A stretch of 38,310 bases of DNA from a virus. Location of the stretch: positions 1 through 38,310 of the IMG/VR virus record IMGVR_UViG_3300025131_000148, one strand, 5' to 3'. The notes beneath the pieces are model-generated. The model had not been told where the DNA came from, searched no databases, and saw nothing but the letters and a program-made list of their open reading frames with translations. Made by a program: the position numbers and the translations under genes. This document shows, piece after piece, positions 1 through 8,624 of this stretch (within the stretch, counting starts at the first letter, position 1; every line of letters begins with the position of its first letter).

Positions 1-1884
1 AAAATAACAATAGCAGCTAAAGAATTAGCTAAAGATGGTCTTATACCATTAGCAGATGTATCTAGAACATTAAAGAATTTTCTATCTTCAGGTTTGGATA
101 TACCAAAAGCTATAGAGTTATTTAAATCTTTTAGAAATGCTGCAGCATTCAATCGTCAAGGACAATTAGATTTAGCATCAGCAATTGCTAGAGCATCAGA
201 TGGTTTTAAAAACCGTTTATCTATATTAGTTGATAATGTTGGTCTTACTGAAAATTTAAGTCAAATTGAAAAAAGATTTCAAAAAGAAACTGGTAAATCA
301 ACTAAAGCAATGACAGAACAACAAAGATCATTTGTTCTAGCTAATGGTTTGATTAAAAATGCTGGTAGGTTTACAGGAGATTATAATAGATTATTAGCTA
401 CTTTTAGTGGTAGATTATCAGAAGTTGGTGGTAGGTGGAAGTTCTTTTTAGCGGCTTTAGGTGATACTGTTACAGAAAGTAAAGTAGCACAAAAGTTTTT
501 AGGTGATTTAGCTGCTATTTTAAAGACAATGGAAGTATTAGTAAAAAGTAATAGTAAATTATTAGGTGATGTATTTGTTAGTTCTTTACTTGTTTTAGCT
601 AATACTGTTGGTATTCTAGCAGTACAATTTTTAAACTTATTTAATGTTTTTAAGAAGATTAAAGACGCAACTTTAGATTTTGGTACTAATAAATTTAAAC
701 AAGATTTAGTTCTTGCTGGTAGAGAAGTTGAAAGATTAGAAAATAAAATAAAACAATTACGTGATATACAATCTAAAAAAGATGTTAAATCACCAGGAAT
801 AACTAAGGCTATAGAAAGATTTGAAATAAGTAAAGATTTTGAATTACGTGAACAAAAAAGATTAAGTGGTTTATTAGAAAAATCATCAACACCATTTGAT
901 CAATTAAGTATTGGTTTAAATGAATTAAATAAAACTATTAAAGATTTAATAGAAAAAACTAGTTTAAAAGGTGCAGGTGTTAAAGGTAAATCATTATTAA
1001 CTACAGGAGCTACTGCTGTAGATAAAGTAACACCAAAACAAAATCTTTTTGAAGGATTTAGTTTAAAAGGTAAAGCTGCTAAAGGTGTATTAAGTTTACT
1101 TAGTGGTACAGGTGAACAAGCAGCTTTAGGTGCATTAGGTCAAATACCAGGATTTGGTCCTGTATTAGCTTTTCTTGCTAGAGGTCCAGAAGAAGTAAGA
1201 GCTTTTATTAAAGAATTTATAGAAAGTGTACCAGATATAATACAAGCTATAGTAGAATCATTACCAGTAGTAATTGAAGAATTAGCAGCAGCTATGCCCA
1301 GAATAGTAAATGCATTAGCTAAGAGATTTAGTGATCCTAGTTTTATAGCTAGATTAGCTAAAGCTTTTGGTACAGCTATGATAGAAGGTGCTAAGAATTT
1401 TACTGAAGAACTTGTAAAAGGTGCTCCTAGATTTATTGAAGAATTAATTAAAAAACTTGGTGAAGCATTTGGTAAGATAGGTACTGGTGGTTTTCTTAGT
1501 GGTGGTTCTAGTGGTATAGGTGGTGCATTAAAAAGTTTTACGTTTGCATCAGCTATTGGTGGTGGTGTAGGTGGTGCTGCTAGTGCTGCTGGTTCAGTAT
1601 TTAAATCATTAGGATTTGCTAAAGGTGGTCAAGTAAAAATACCAGGATTAGCTAATGGTGGTGTAGGTGAAGTACCACAAGGTAATCCTTCTGATGGTTT
1701 TTTAGCTAGATTACAAACAGGAGAATTAACTATAACTAGAGATACTAATAGAAAACTAGATGATTTCTTAGATGCACAAGCTGGTACTGGTGGTGCAGAA
1801 CAAGTAGTAAAAGTTGAAACTACATTAAATGAAAGAACACTTGTAGATACAATTATTAGACTTCAACGTAATGGACAAATATAA
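1..1884 (+). CDS. Tape measure protein, C-terminal part (5' end outside window)
   Basis: The frame is open from the first base, so the 596 residues readable from an internal TTG at 94 are only the C-terminal part. The protein would set tail length and occupy the tail tube. Visible features are long helical stretches, a hydrophobic segment near LVLANTVGILAVQFLNLF, an Ala/Gly-rich hydrophobic zone near residues 355-370, and a Gly/Ser-rich tract (about 485-520) before a short folded C-terminus. The stop overlaps the next gene's ATG (TAATG), as expected for a tail operon. Called from composition, position before distal tail genes and helical character; no specific motif exists for this family. 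Confidence 0.75.
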   Translation, partial: KITIAAKELAKDGLIPLADVSRTLKNFLSSGLDIPKAIELFKSFRNAAAFNRQGQLDLASAIARASDGFKNRLSILVDNVGLTENLSQIEKRFQKETGKSTKAMTEQQRSFVLANGLIKNAGRFTGDYNRLLATFSGRLSEVGGRWKFFLAALGDTVTESKVAQKFLGDLAAILKTMEVLVKSNSKLLGDVFVSSLLVLANTVGILAVQFLNLFNVFKKIKDATLDFGTNKFKQDLVLAGREVERLENKIKQLRDIQSKKDVKSPGITKAIERFEISKDFELREQKRLSGLLEKSSTPFDQLSIGLNELNKTIKDLIEKTSLKGAGVKGKSLLTTGATAVDKVTPKQNLFEGFSLKGKAAKGVLSLLSGTGEQAALGALGQIPGFGPVLAFLARGPEEVRAFIKEFIESVPDIIQAIVESLPVVIEELAAAMPRIVNALAKRFSDPSFIARLAKAFGTAMIEGAKNFTEELVKGAPRFIEELIKKLGEAFGKIGTGGFLSGGSSGIGGALKSFTFASAIGGGVGGAASAAGSVFKSLGFAKGGQVKIPGLANGGVGEVPQGNPSDGFLARLQTGELTITRDTNRKLDDFLDAQAGTGGAEQVVKVETTLNERTLVDTIIRLQRNGQI

Positions 1885-3011
1885 TGGCAGCTATAGACAA
1901 TCATAGAATTAGATTTATGAGTAATAACTTGATTAGTCTTACTGTACCTAGTTTTACTTATAGTTCAGAAAAAACAGGATTTGAAGCTAATAATGCTTTA
2001 AATAACTTTAGATCAGAGATATGGAAGCCTACAGGACATTTTGAAATAACTTCGTCTAATAATAAAATATATATTAATGATGGTGGTGCTGTAACAATAA
2101 CATTAACTGCTGCTAGTTATACTACTCCTGATTTACTAGCTACACATATTCAAACACAACTTAATGCATCTAGTTCTAATTGGACTGTATCTTATTCAGC
2201 AACTACATATAAATTTACTATATCTAATACAGGATCAGTAACATTAGTTCTTACATCAACTACTAATGCAGCATGGGATACAATAGGATTTACAGGTGCT
2301 AGTGATTTAGTAGGTACTAGTTTTACTGCAACAGAACAACGTAATCATACAGAAGAGTTTTTAAAATTTGATTTGGGCTACCAAGCAGAGATAGATTTTC
2401 TCGGTGTTATTGGAAGTATTTCCTCAGTTTTTTTGTTATCTTCCTCCGCTACAGTAACACTTGAAGGAAATAATATTGATGATTTTAGTAGTCCACCCTT
2501 CTCTGAAACTGTCTCAGTGACGGAGAAGGGCATCTTTAACTTCTTTGATAATAGTTCAGATAACAGATATAGATTTTGGAGATTAAAAATAGAAGATAAA
2601 TTTAATTTTGGTGGTCCTGAAGGTATAGAAATAGGTAATGTTTATATGGGTTCTTATGAAACATTTACAGCACGTAATGTTGGTAAGTCTTTTCAGATAC
2701 AAGAATTTGATCCTTCATCTATATCTGAATCTCAATCAGGTGTTATCTTCTTTGATAAAAGAACTAAGTATAGAGTTATGAATTCTTTACCATTTTTTGC
2801 ATTAGATCAAACTAGTAGAGAAACATTACAAGATGTATTTGAAGATGTTGGTAAGACTACACCATTCTATGTTTCTATTGACCCACAATTAAGGATAAGC
2901 ACAGATATAGAAGATTTAACAATGTTTGGTGTGTTTACTGATAGTCCTACTTTTAGTCATATAGTTAATGGTTTATTTAGTACAACTCTTAAAATAAGGG
3001 AATTAGTCTAA
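1884..3011 (+). CDS. Distal tail / baseplate-type protein
   Basis: 375 aa, first gene after the tape measure, so by position a distal tail or tail-tip protein. It is rich in Ser/Thr/Asn beta-strand segments; residues about 50-150 look like an inserted carbohydrate-binding or Ig-like beta domain, while the C-terminal 100 residues (from about FFDKRTKYRV) look like the conserved tail fold. TAATG overlaps link it to both neighbours. Codon choice shifts around 2378-2560 (more C-ending codons such as CTC and TCC), which may mark a recombined segment. Family not recognised with certainty. Confidence 0.55.
   Translation: MAAIDNHRIRFMSNNLISLTVPSFTYSSEKTGFEANNALNNFRSEIWKPTGHFEITSSNNKIYINDGGAVTITLTAASYTTPDLLATHIQTQLNASSSNWTVSYSATTYKFTISNTGSVTLVLTSTTNAAWDTIGFTGASDLVGTSFTATEQRNHTEEFLKFDLGYQAEIDFLGVIGSISSVFLLSSSATVTLEGNNIDDFSSPPFSETVSVTEKGIFNFFDNSSDNRYRFWRLKIEDKFNFGGPEGIEIGNVYMGSYETFTARNVGKSFQIQEFDPSSISESQSGVIFFDKRTKYRVMNSLPFFALDQTSRETLQDVFEDVGKTTPFYVSIDPQLRISTDIEDLTMFGVFTDSPTFSHIVNGLFSTTLKIRELV
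2496..2530 (+). other. Perfect 8-bp stem-loop inside the distal tail gene
   Basis: CCCTTCTC (2496-2503) pairs perfectly with GAGAAGGG (2523-2530) around a 19-nt loop that itself contains ACTG-TCT-CAGT. It lies in the GC-richer patch of the gene. It is stronger than most structures in this AT-rich sequence but encodes ordinary residues, so a role is unproven. Confidence 0.4.
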
Positions 3012-3481
3012 TGGCTTTTAATCAATTTAATAAAATTAAAATAGTAAATGTATTTGAGAGTGATGAAACTCTTGAGATGGGTAGAATACAATTATCTGCT
3101 AATGGAGAGTTAAAACATATTAGAGCAGAATTACATATACATGGTAATCTATCTGGTGGTGAGAAAGTTAGATGTAAGATAGGTCTTACTAGTGATGATA
3201 CAGCTCCTTATGCTACTTCAGATTGGGTAGTGTTAACAACATTTGATACTTCAGATGGTACTGATGATTTTATTGGTTGGTTAAGATTTGATTTTGATCG
3301 AGAAAATGTTAATAGTAATGAAAATTATTATGTATGGATTGAATCTGATAGTTATACTAGAAATGCAGATACTTTTTATATAGCAATGGTTTTAGACCAT
3401 CCTTATGCTACATATTCATCTGTTGATAGTCCAGCATTAACAACATTTGGTATGCAAGTATTTACCTTTGTAGAGAGTTAA
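3011..3481 (+). CDS. Small virion-associated beta protein, tail region
   Basis: 156 aa, starting on the TAATG overlap with the preceding tail gene. The sequence alternates hydrophobic and polar residues, with motifs such as SDWVVLTTFDTSDGTDDF and WLRFDF, typical of a beta-sandwich. No signal peptide or membrane segment. Its place between two tail genes suggests a tail-tip or adhesin accessory protein. I do not recognise the family. Confidence 0.55.
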   Translation: MAFNQFNKIKIVNVFESDETLEMGRIQLSANGELKHIRAELHIHGNLSGGEKVRCKIGLTSDDTAPYATSDWVVLTTFDTSDGTDDFIGWLRFDFDRENVNSNENYYVWIESDSYTRNADTFYIAMVLDHPYATYSSVDSPALTTFGMQVFTFVES

Positions 3482-3485
3482 TAAA

Positions 3486-5504
3486 ATGGCTAATGAGTTT
3501 TCTACACGCAAAAGTAATCCAGCTAGTAAGAAGTTTAATTTAGTTAGACTACAAGTAGCTAGAGAAGTAGGAGCGAGTTTAGTACTAGATAGTGGTACTA
3601 CTTATACACATACTTTTCATGTTAATGAAGTAGAAAAAGTTGTAGTAGATGGTACTACTTATACAGAAGTATCGAGTTCACCATCTTCAACACAATATAT
3701 ATTTGATGAATCAACTAAGTTATTAACTATTAATTTAGGAGCAGCGTATTCAGCACAACAAGTTGTAGTATTTTACTTTTTGTTCTATACTAAGGATGAA
3801 TCTAGAATAGCTCCTGAAACACCAACAGATTCTAGTTCGGCAGATAGAATATGGAGTCCTAGAATACTTAATCCTCCTAAAACTACTGTAGACTTTAAAA
3901 ACATAACTGATGGTAAATTACAATTCGGATCATCAGCTTTACGATTACATAACCAAGATCATGATTTCGAACAATACCTTACTGATGAAGATTCGTTTGC
4001 TAATAAAGAAGTCACCATTTGGACAGCTCTTGATGATGCTGAACATGTACAAATATCTTATAAGGGTAAAATATCCAGACTTACAGTTAGTGAAGAAGTT
4101 ATTATTGATTTTGACGATAATCTTGCACTTCTTGATCAGACTTTTTTCAGCAATGGTTCTTACCTTTCATCGACTTTTAACTCTTCTAAGTTCAGCACTA
4201 TGGACCGTTCTAAGGAAAATGAACCTATAAGAAAATTATATTCAGAAGTAACTACATATTCTGTAGTAGAACAAGACGTAACAAAATTATTATATAAATT
4301 ATCATCAAGTAAAATGTTAGAAGCTGTTTGTACCGATTTCGATGATGAAATTACAACTTCTAATAATAGAGAGTGGGGTACAATACTTTCAGAAGGAGAT
4401 AATGGTGATCAAACGGATACCGTTCAAGCGGTTAGCAATCCATCAGGGACAGATTACACACTGGTTACGTATTCATCGGGTAAAAAATTTAGAATTGGTG
4501 ATACCTTACTTATTGATGGTACTCACCGTGTACAAGTGTGGAATGTTGAAGCTAGTGGTGACGCATCCAACACATTTAGATGTACTTATAATGCATCTAT
4601 TGCTACTTCTCAGTCTATCTCACGTAAAGGAGTATCTGCTGTTGTTATTAGACAAAACGATACAGATTATTACCCATTATATGATAGAGACTATTCCCTT
4701 TCGGTTGGGACCAATGATGCCATTTTAATTACATTTGGCAATAATTTTGAAGCAACATTAAGTATGTCAATACTTGATCCTAATGCTGATAAAGTTAAAT
4801 TTAGAGCATGGGCGGATACAGGTAAAAGCGTTCAACATGGTGATGTTATAGAAGATGTATTATCCACATTAAATTTTGATGTTAATGCTGCATCTATTAC
4901 TGCAGCTAATGGTACTAGTTTAGATACTAATTTTTATATACCTTATATTAATGATCCGGTATTTCCTACATTTGGTAATGTAATAGAATCTATACTTAGA
5001 TCAACTTTAGGTTATTTAACTATTAATACTGATCTTGAAATAGAATACGCTTTACTTAATACGCCTAGTCCTGGTGCTACAGATACAAGAGACGATAATG
5101 ATATACTTAAAGAAACGTCCGAAATTAATATTGACTATAGTTTTTTATATAATTCTATCACTCCTATTAATAGCCATGATATTATTGAACTAGATTATAC
5201 TAATGTTGGTTTTGAATCTAATAAAGCCACATATCTTCATGAAGTCAAAAGAAATAGAGAGTTTAATCATGTATTAACTAGTCCGGATAGGACACAACAG
5301 GTTATTAATTTAATTAGTGAAAGAAAGATACAATACATATATAAGATAAAATCTAAGGATTTAGATAGTATTGTAGGAGATGATTACGAATTATCAGGTA
5401 TTTCCCTACCCGGAGATGCCAGTTCGAAAGATGTTACAATATTAGAGATTGAGAAACAACCTGAAGAAACTATTATTATATCTTCAGATTTATTAGGATT
5501 ATAA
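3486..5504 (+). CDS. Large tail-tip / baseplate hub-like protein
   Basis: 672 aa, the largest complete tail gene here. The N-terminal 110 residues look like a small beta domain (repeated TTYTH and TTYTEV strands). Residues about 120-220 (RIWSPRILNPPKTTVDF, then a domain rich in D and W) resemble the layout of tail-tip hub proteins, and the C-terminal part ends in a mixed alpha/beta fold. It sits where the central tail-tip protein of a siphovirus is expected. Other long frames inside it (about 3910-4230 and 4342-4728) are shadows. Stretches at about 3926-4230 and 4320-4820 use more C-ending codons than the flanks, suggesting mosaic origin. Confidence 0.55.
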   Translation: MANEFSTRKSNPASKKFNLVRLQVAREVGASLVLDSGTTYTHTFHVNEVEKVVVDGTTYTEVSSSPSSTQYIFDESTKLLTINLGAAYSAQQVVVFYFLFYTKDESRIAPETPTDSSSADRIWSPRILNPPKTTVDFKNITDGKLQFGSSALRLHNQDHDFEQYLTDEDSFANKEVTIWTALDDAEHVQISYKGKISRLTVSEEVIIDFDDNLALLDQTFFSNGSYLSSTFNSSKFSTMDRSKENEPIRKLYSEVTTYSVVEQDVTKLLYKLSSSKMLEAVCTDFDDEITTSNNREWGTILSEGDNGDQTDTVQAVSNPSGTDYTLVTYSSGKKFRIGDTLLIDGTHRVQVWNVEASGDASNTFRCTYNASIATSQSISRKGVSAVVIRQNDTDYYPLYDRDYSLSVGTNDAILITFGNNFEATLSMSILDPNADKVKFRAWADTGKSVQHGDVIEDVLSTLNFDVNAASITAANGTSLDTNFYIPYINDPVFPTFGNVIESILRSTLGYLTINTDLEIEYALLNTPSPGATDTRDDNDILKETSEINIDYSFLYNSITPINSHDIIELDYTNVGFESNKATYLHEVKRNREFNHVLTSPDRTQQVINLISERKIQYIYKIKSKDLDSIVGDDYELSGISLPGDASSKDVTILEIEKQPEETIIISSDLLGL

Positions 5505-5505
5505 T

Positions 5506-6498
5506 ATGGGTGAAATAAAAACTTTAGAATTTTCTGATGCAACAGCAGTAACAGCACCAACAGATACAACAGATTACATAGCATTAAATAAACGTAATGG
5601 TACTACTGCTCCAACAGTTAATGAAGATAGTGATGATGGTTATGCTGTTGGTTCTATATGGTCTGATACCACTAATGGTAAAGATTATATATGTCAAGAT
5701 GCTACAGTAGGTGCAGCAGTATGGACACAGTTTGCACCAGCATCAGCACCAGCATCAAGTATAGTTTCTAAAACTACAACATATACAGTTACTACTGCTG
5801 ATGATATTATTGATGCTGATACATCAGGTGGCACATGGACATTAACTCTTTATACTGCTGTTGGTAATGGTGGTAAGAAGATAATAATCAAAAAGACTAC
5901 TTCAGATTCAAATACTCTAACTGTTGATGGTAATTCTAGTGAAACAATAGAAGGTAGTACTACAGTACCTATTACAGATGAAAATGAATTATTAGAAATA
6001 GTATCAGATGGTAGTAATTGGGAAATTATTAATAGAACTAAAAAGATTGTTTATGAAGAATTAGTTGGTACTAGTGGTCCACATACAACAGTGATGCCAG
6101 GAGATGATACTATACCTCAAAATACAGAAGGTACAGAAATATTAACAGCAACAATAATTCCTGGTGCTGGTGTATCAGAAGTATTAGTAGAAGTAGTTGG
6201 TTCTATTGCTGAAACAACAAATGTTAGTAATACTTTAACTGCTGCATTATATCAAGATTCTACAGCAAATGCAATAGATGCTAAATCATGTGGTCAAAGT
6301 GGCGACAATAATGATCAACGTGGTGAATATACAATAAGAACAAAAATAAGTGTAACAGTTGGTACATCAACAACATTTAAATTACGAATAGGTGGTAATA
6401 ATGGATCAACTCAATTATATGCTAATAGATATTTTACTAATGTTGGTGGTACATTAGGAGCAATAATGGTTACTTCAATGACAATAATAGAACTATAA
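5506..6498 (+). CDS. Tail fibre / receptor-binding-like protein
   Basis: 330 aa, Thr/Ser/Gly-rich with beta-strand repeats and almost no long helices. Residues about 40-75 (VGSIWSDTTNGKDYICQD, then VWTQF) match the short segment common in phage fibre proteins where a structural repeat ends in a W-x-Q/F turn. Residues about 88-170 look like a beta-helix or beta-prism segment (TTYTVTTADD to DGSNWEIINR), also frequent in fibres. The C-terminal half resembles a globular tip. It starts 2 nt after the previous gene stop. A fibre or tip spike is the likely role; receptor unknown. Confidence 0.65.
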   Translation: MGEIKTLEFSDATAVTAPTDTTDYIALNKRNGTTAPTVNEDSDDGYAVGSIWSDTTNGKDYICQDATVGAAVWTQFAPASAPASSIVSKTTTYTVTTADDIIDADTSGGTWTLTLYTAVGNGGKKIIIKKTTSDSNTLTVDGNSSETIEGSTTVPITDENELLEIVSDGSNWEIINRTKKIVYEELVGTSGPHTTVMPGDDTIPQNTEGTEILTATIIPGAGVSEVLVEVVGSIAETTNVSNTLTAALYQDSTANAIDAKSCGQSGDNNDQRGEYTIRTKISVTVGTSTTFKLRIGGNNGSTQLYANRYFTNVGGTLGAIMVTSMTIIEL

Positions 6499-6508
6499 GG
6501 ATTTAATT

Positions 6509-6859
6509 ATGCATAAGAATGCTTTAATATTACGTAAAGGTAAACAAATATATTTACAACAATTTTTACATCTAGAAGATAATGATGAACTTATATGTAA
6601 ATGTGACTTAACAGAAGAAGAACAGGAATATATAGATGCGTTTTATCTTAATATAGATGGTGAATTATGTATAGATGAAGTTATTAAACTACAATGTATA
6701 CAAAAGTGTGAATTACAAAAACGATTAGATAATATAAGGGATAAACGTAAACAAGTATATCCTTCAATAGAAGATCAACTTGATACTATATATCATGAAG
6801 GTTTAGAAGCTTGGAAATCACAAATTAAAGCAGTAAAAGATAAGTATCCTATAAGGTAA
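6509..6859 (+). CDS. Fibre-associated protein, possible assembly chaperone
   Basis: 116 aa, directly after the fibre gene. The C-terminal third (YPSIEDQLDTIYHEGLEAW, then DKYP) is a motif often seen in small proteins encoded next to phage tail fibres, some of them fibre-assembly chaperones. The N-terminal half is acidic and contains four Cys. An AAGGAT ribosome binding site precedes the ATG. Role inferred from position and that motif only. Confidence 0.5.
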   Translation: MHKNALILRKGKQIYLQQFLHLEDNDELICKCDLTEEEQEYIDAFYLNIDGELCIDEVIKLQCIQKCELQKRLDNIRDKRKQVYPSIEDQLDTIYHEGLEAWKSQIKAVKDKYPIR

Positions 6860-6863
6860 TATA

Positions 6864-7088
6864 ATGAGTGATAAAATAGATAAGATATACGATAAACTAT
6901 GCGACATTCATGAAGATATGGGTAATATTAAGTCTAATCAAGAGAATCAAGGTGAAGAGATAGATAGGCTTAGAAGTCTAACAGTTAAAAACTCTTCATT
7001 TATATCTAGATTTAAGGGTGCTTTAGGTATATTTAGTAGTGCAGGTTTAATAGCTGGTATTAAGTATATATTCTTTAATGATCAATAA
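6864..7088 (+). CDS. Small coiled-coil membrane protein (holin/XhlA-like architecture)
   Basis: 74 aa: a charged helical N-terminus (residues 1-40) followed by one hydrophobic segment (about 50-70, FKGALGIFSSAGLIAGIKYI). This is the architecture of XhlA-type or DUF-type phage membrane proteins placed after tail genes, often near lysis. It is the last gene of the plus-strand tail operon and ends exactly where a minus-strand gene ends. A function in lysis is inference. Confidence 0.5.
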   Translation: MSDKIDKIYDKLCDIHEDMGNIKSNQENQGEEIDRLRSLTVKNSSFISRFKGALGIFSSAGLIAGIKYIFFNDQ

Positions 7089-7217
7089 TTATTTATCCTT
7101 CTTAAGCTTAATTTTATACCATCTAGCCATATTCATACCAGGAGTTACATCCACATCAATCCTATAATTACACATGAGATCAAATATCTTACCCATTATT
7201 TTTACCCAATCAAACAT
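7089..7217 (-). CDS. Hypothetical 42-aa protein, last gene of the minus operon
   Basis: ATG preceded by AGGAATGATAT, a usable ribosome binding site, then 42 codons and TAA abutting the convergent plus-strand gene end at 7088. It starts MFDWVKIMGK and ends in a basic tail. No recognisable domain; amphipathic N-terminus. Supported by ribosome binding site and neat packing only. Confidence 0.4.
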   Translation of the reverse strand: MFDWVKIMGKIFDLMCNYRIDVDVTPGMNMARWYKIKLKKDK

Positions 7218-7235
7218 ATATCATTCCTGTAAGAG

Positions 7236-7322
7236 TTAACCATAAGTAGCTAATATATAGTAATCAACACAACCTAATAAACCCACAATCAAAACTAATA
7301 TAACCCTTATATAAACATCCAT
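7236..7322 (-). CDS. Possible 28-aa lipoprotein or membrane peptide
   Basis: Twenty-eight codons: MDVYIR, a hydrophobic run, then LLGC, which fits a lipobox, leaving a ten-residue mature tail. Its ribosome binding site is weak and it overlaps one copy of a direct repeat. Several other tiny membrane proteins in this operon make it plausible, but it could be a chance frame. Confidence 0.3.
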   Translation of the reverse strand: MDVYIRVILVLIVGLLGCVDYYILATYG

Positions 7323-7407
7323 TCTAAGCTATCTCACGTCCATTCTAAGCCATCCTAAGTACCTACCCTATACCCTACTATGGGTGAGTAATATGGCTTC
7401 TTAGAAT
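7318..7407. repeat. Direct and inverted repeats, possible bidirectional terminator
   Basis: TCCATTCTAAGC occurs twice, at 7318 and 7339, exactly 21 bp apart. The second copy also forms a long imperfect hairpin: ATTCTAAG-CCAT (7342-7353) pairs with ATGG-ctt-CTTAGAAT (7393-7407). This lies between convergent transcripts and could stop them, though no T tract follows closely. The 21-bp spacing also fits paired protein sites on one DNA face. Confidence 0.4.
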
Positions 7408-7420
7408 CGATTTAAACGCT

Positions 7421-7648
7421 TCATTTCCACTCTATTTCAGGTAAAGTGCTGTAATAACACTGATTACCTCTACCCTTATGTCTTTTTAGTATGTTAGCTT
7501 GTATCATATCTCTTACAATAGTACGTGTTCTTTTAGGAGTTAATCCTATTATTCTTGATATCTGTAGTGGTGATTGATATGGTGCATCTTTGATATAATG
7601 AAATATCTTAAATCTAATAGGTGATAGTTCTATCTCTTTATTAGTCAT
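7421..7648 (-). CDS. Winged-helix DNA-binding protein
   Basis: 75 aa with a MarR/IclR-like winged helix-turn-helix over residues about 10-68: helix RFKIFHYIKDA, then LQISRIIGLTPKRTRTIVRDM as the helix-turn-helix and KRHKGRGNQCYYS as the wing. Small enough to be a dedicated phage regulator. ATG is preceded by AAGGAAT and overlaps the upstream zinc-ribbon gene by 4 nt, so the two are translationally coupled. It is a candidate for binding the shared operator motif seen at phage promoters, but nothing in the sequence proves this. Confidence 0.75.
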   Translation of the reverse strand: MTNKEIELSPIRFKIFHYIKDAPYQSPLQISRIIGLTPKRTRTIVRDMIQANILKRHKGRGNQCYYSTLPEIEWK

Positions 7649-8157
7649 AGTATATTCCTTATCTTCTTAATCTTACTTAAATGAAAGTTACAACATTTTC
7701 TACTACAATAGTTATTATCACCCATTAATGCTTGGAATGATTTACGCTTAAAGAAGTTACCACATATACACTTGAAATACCAATACTTACTACGCCATTT
7801 ATCATATCTAAATACGGGTAATATACCATATAGATGTTCTACCTTTTTAAACTCTTTATATGCATCTCTTTTAAATCTTTCAGTTTGGCATTTACTACGT
7901 ACTTCAGGAGTAAGTAGATTAAGATATAATTGATTATTATAACAATGCTTACATTTAGTAACATTCTTATATAGTAATGCTGATTCATCAGCACATTTAA
8001 TATGACCACATGAACACTTTACAAACCATTTATATGTATAACTATTATTACTTAACTTTCTATCTGTTCTTCTTTGTTTTCTGAATACTGGTAGGACACC
8101 TATATTTTTAGCTGCTAATCTTTCATACGTTTTAGTTAAGTTTTTAACTATTCCCAT
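7645..8157 (-). CDS. Tandem zinc-ribbon protein, internally duplicated
   Basis: 170 aa made of two copies of one module. Each has GVLPVFR or GILPVFR (about residues 19-25 and 110-116), then a Trp/Lys-rich strand, then a C-x-C-G...C-x-x-C or C-x-C-G...C-x-x-x-C-C zinc site (KCSCG...CKHC; KCICG...CSRKCC). Such ribbons bind nucleic acid and appear in phage antitermination proteins and as DNA-recognition parts of homing endonucleases, but no nuclease motif is visible. The 4-nt overlap with the winged-helix gene suggests joint function. Confidence 0.6.
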   Translation of the reverse strand: MGIVKNLTKTYERLAAKNIGVLPVFRKQRRTDRKLSNNSYTYKWFVKCSCGHIKCADESALLYKNVTKCKHCYNNQLYLNLLTPEVRSKCQTERFKRDAYKEFKKVEHLYGILPVFRYDKWRSKYWYFKCICGNFFKRKSFQALMGDNNYCSRKCCNFHLSKIKKIRNIL

Positions 8158-8314
8158 TTGTTAATATTACCAAGCTAAAGACATTTAATAACATGATTAT
8201 TGATGTAGTTATAAAAGTAGTTACATAATATTTAGTTTTATTATCTAAACCGCCCATTATAGCAAAATAAATAGATATATTAAGCATTAATACAAAACAA
8301 ATAAACATATTCAT
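8144..8314 (-). CDS. Small two-helix membrane protein (56 aa)
   Basis: Starts with AGAGGAT ribosome binding site and ATGA overlap with the upstream gene. Two hydrophobic segments are evident: residues about 3-20 and 32-52, separated by the polar loop GGLDNKTK. Its 3' end overlaps the zinc-ribbon gene start by 14 nt. Family unknown; architecture would suit a holin-like or membrane-modulating peptide. Confidence 0.5.
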   Translation of the reverse strand: MNMFICFVLMLNISIYFAIMGGLDNKTKYYVTTFITTSIIMLLNVFSLVILTNGNS

Positions 8315-8469
8315 TCTTTATCCTCTAATTTTTTTATTCTCTTACTTATTTTTTTAATCATTCTTATCCTATCATCATAGAAGGTATGCGAAGAAGTTCT
8401 TATAAAAGTTTTAATTAATCTAATAGCTCTCTTTAAGTACTCAATCTCTTCTTCTATCTCACATGACAT
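8311..8469 (-). CDS. Hypothetical 52-aa charged helical protein
   Basis: Begins MSCEIEEEIEYLKRA and continues as a highly charged helix with a basic C-terminus (KKISKRIKKLEDK). GAGG lies about 10 nt upstream. It overlaps the lipoprotein gene before it by 16 nt and the membrane gene after it by 4 nt. No known family; likely coiled coil. Confidence 0.45.
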   Translation of the reverse strand: MSCEIEEEIEYLKRAIRLIKTFIRTSSHTFYDDRIRMIKKISKRIKKLEDKE

Positions 8470-8624
8470 ATAGCTGATGCCTCATTACCTGATGTACCCG
8501 CTTTTATCATTCTCTCTACACAATTTCTAAAATCCTGTATCTTTAATGGTGGTAATGGTACTAAACTACAGCCACTAATTAAGATCAGTATTATGAATAA
8601 GTTGATATTCTTTAATATATTCAT
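8454..8624 (-). CDS. Small lipoprotein, possible o-spanin (Rz1-like)
   Basis: 56 aa with an N-terminal hydrophobic signal and a clear lipobox (LISGC, Cys19), followed by a Pro-rich stretch LVPLPPL. Rz1-type outer-membrane spanins are short Pro-rich lipoproteins whose genes overlap or are embedded in the i-spanin gene. Here the start lies inside the upstream 92-aa gene, which is strongly helical but lacks an obvious membrane anchor. The spanin call is inference; the lipoprotein call is direct. Confidence 0.55.
   Translation of the reverse strand: MNILKNINLFIILILISGCSLVPLPPLKIQDFRNCVERMIKAGTSGNEASAICHVR

Noticed and set aside
3910-4728. Two additional plus-strand frames inside the hub-like tail gene
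   Set aside because: They are in other frames of a convincing 672-aa gene, lack ribosome binding sites and are rich in Leu/Ile from AT-rich shadowing.
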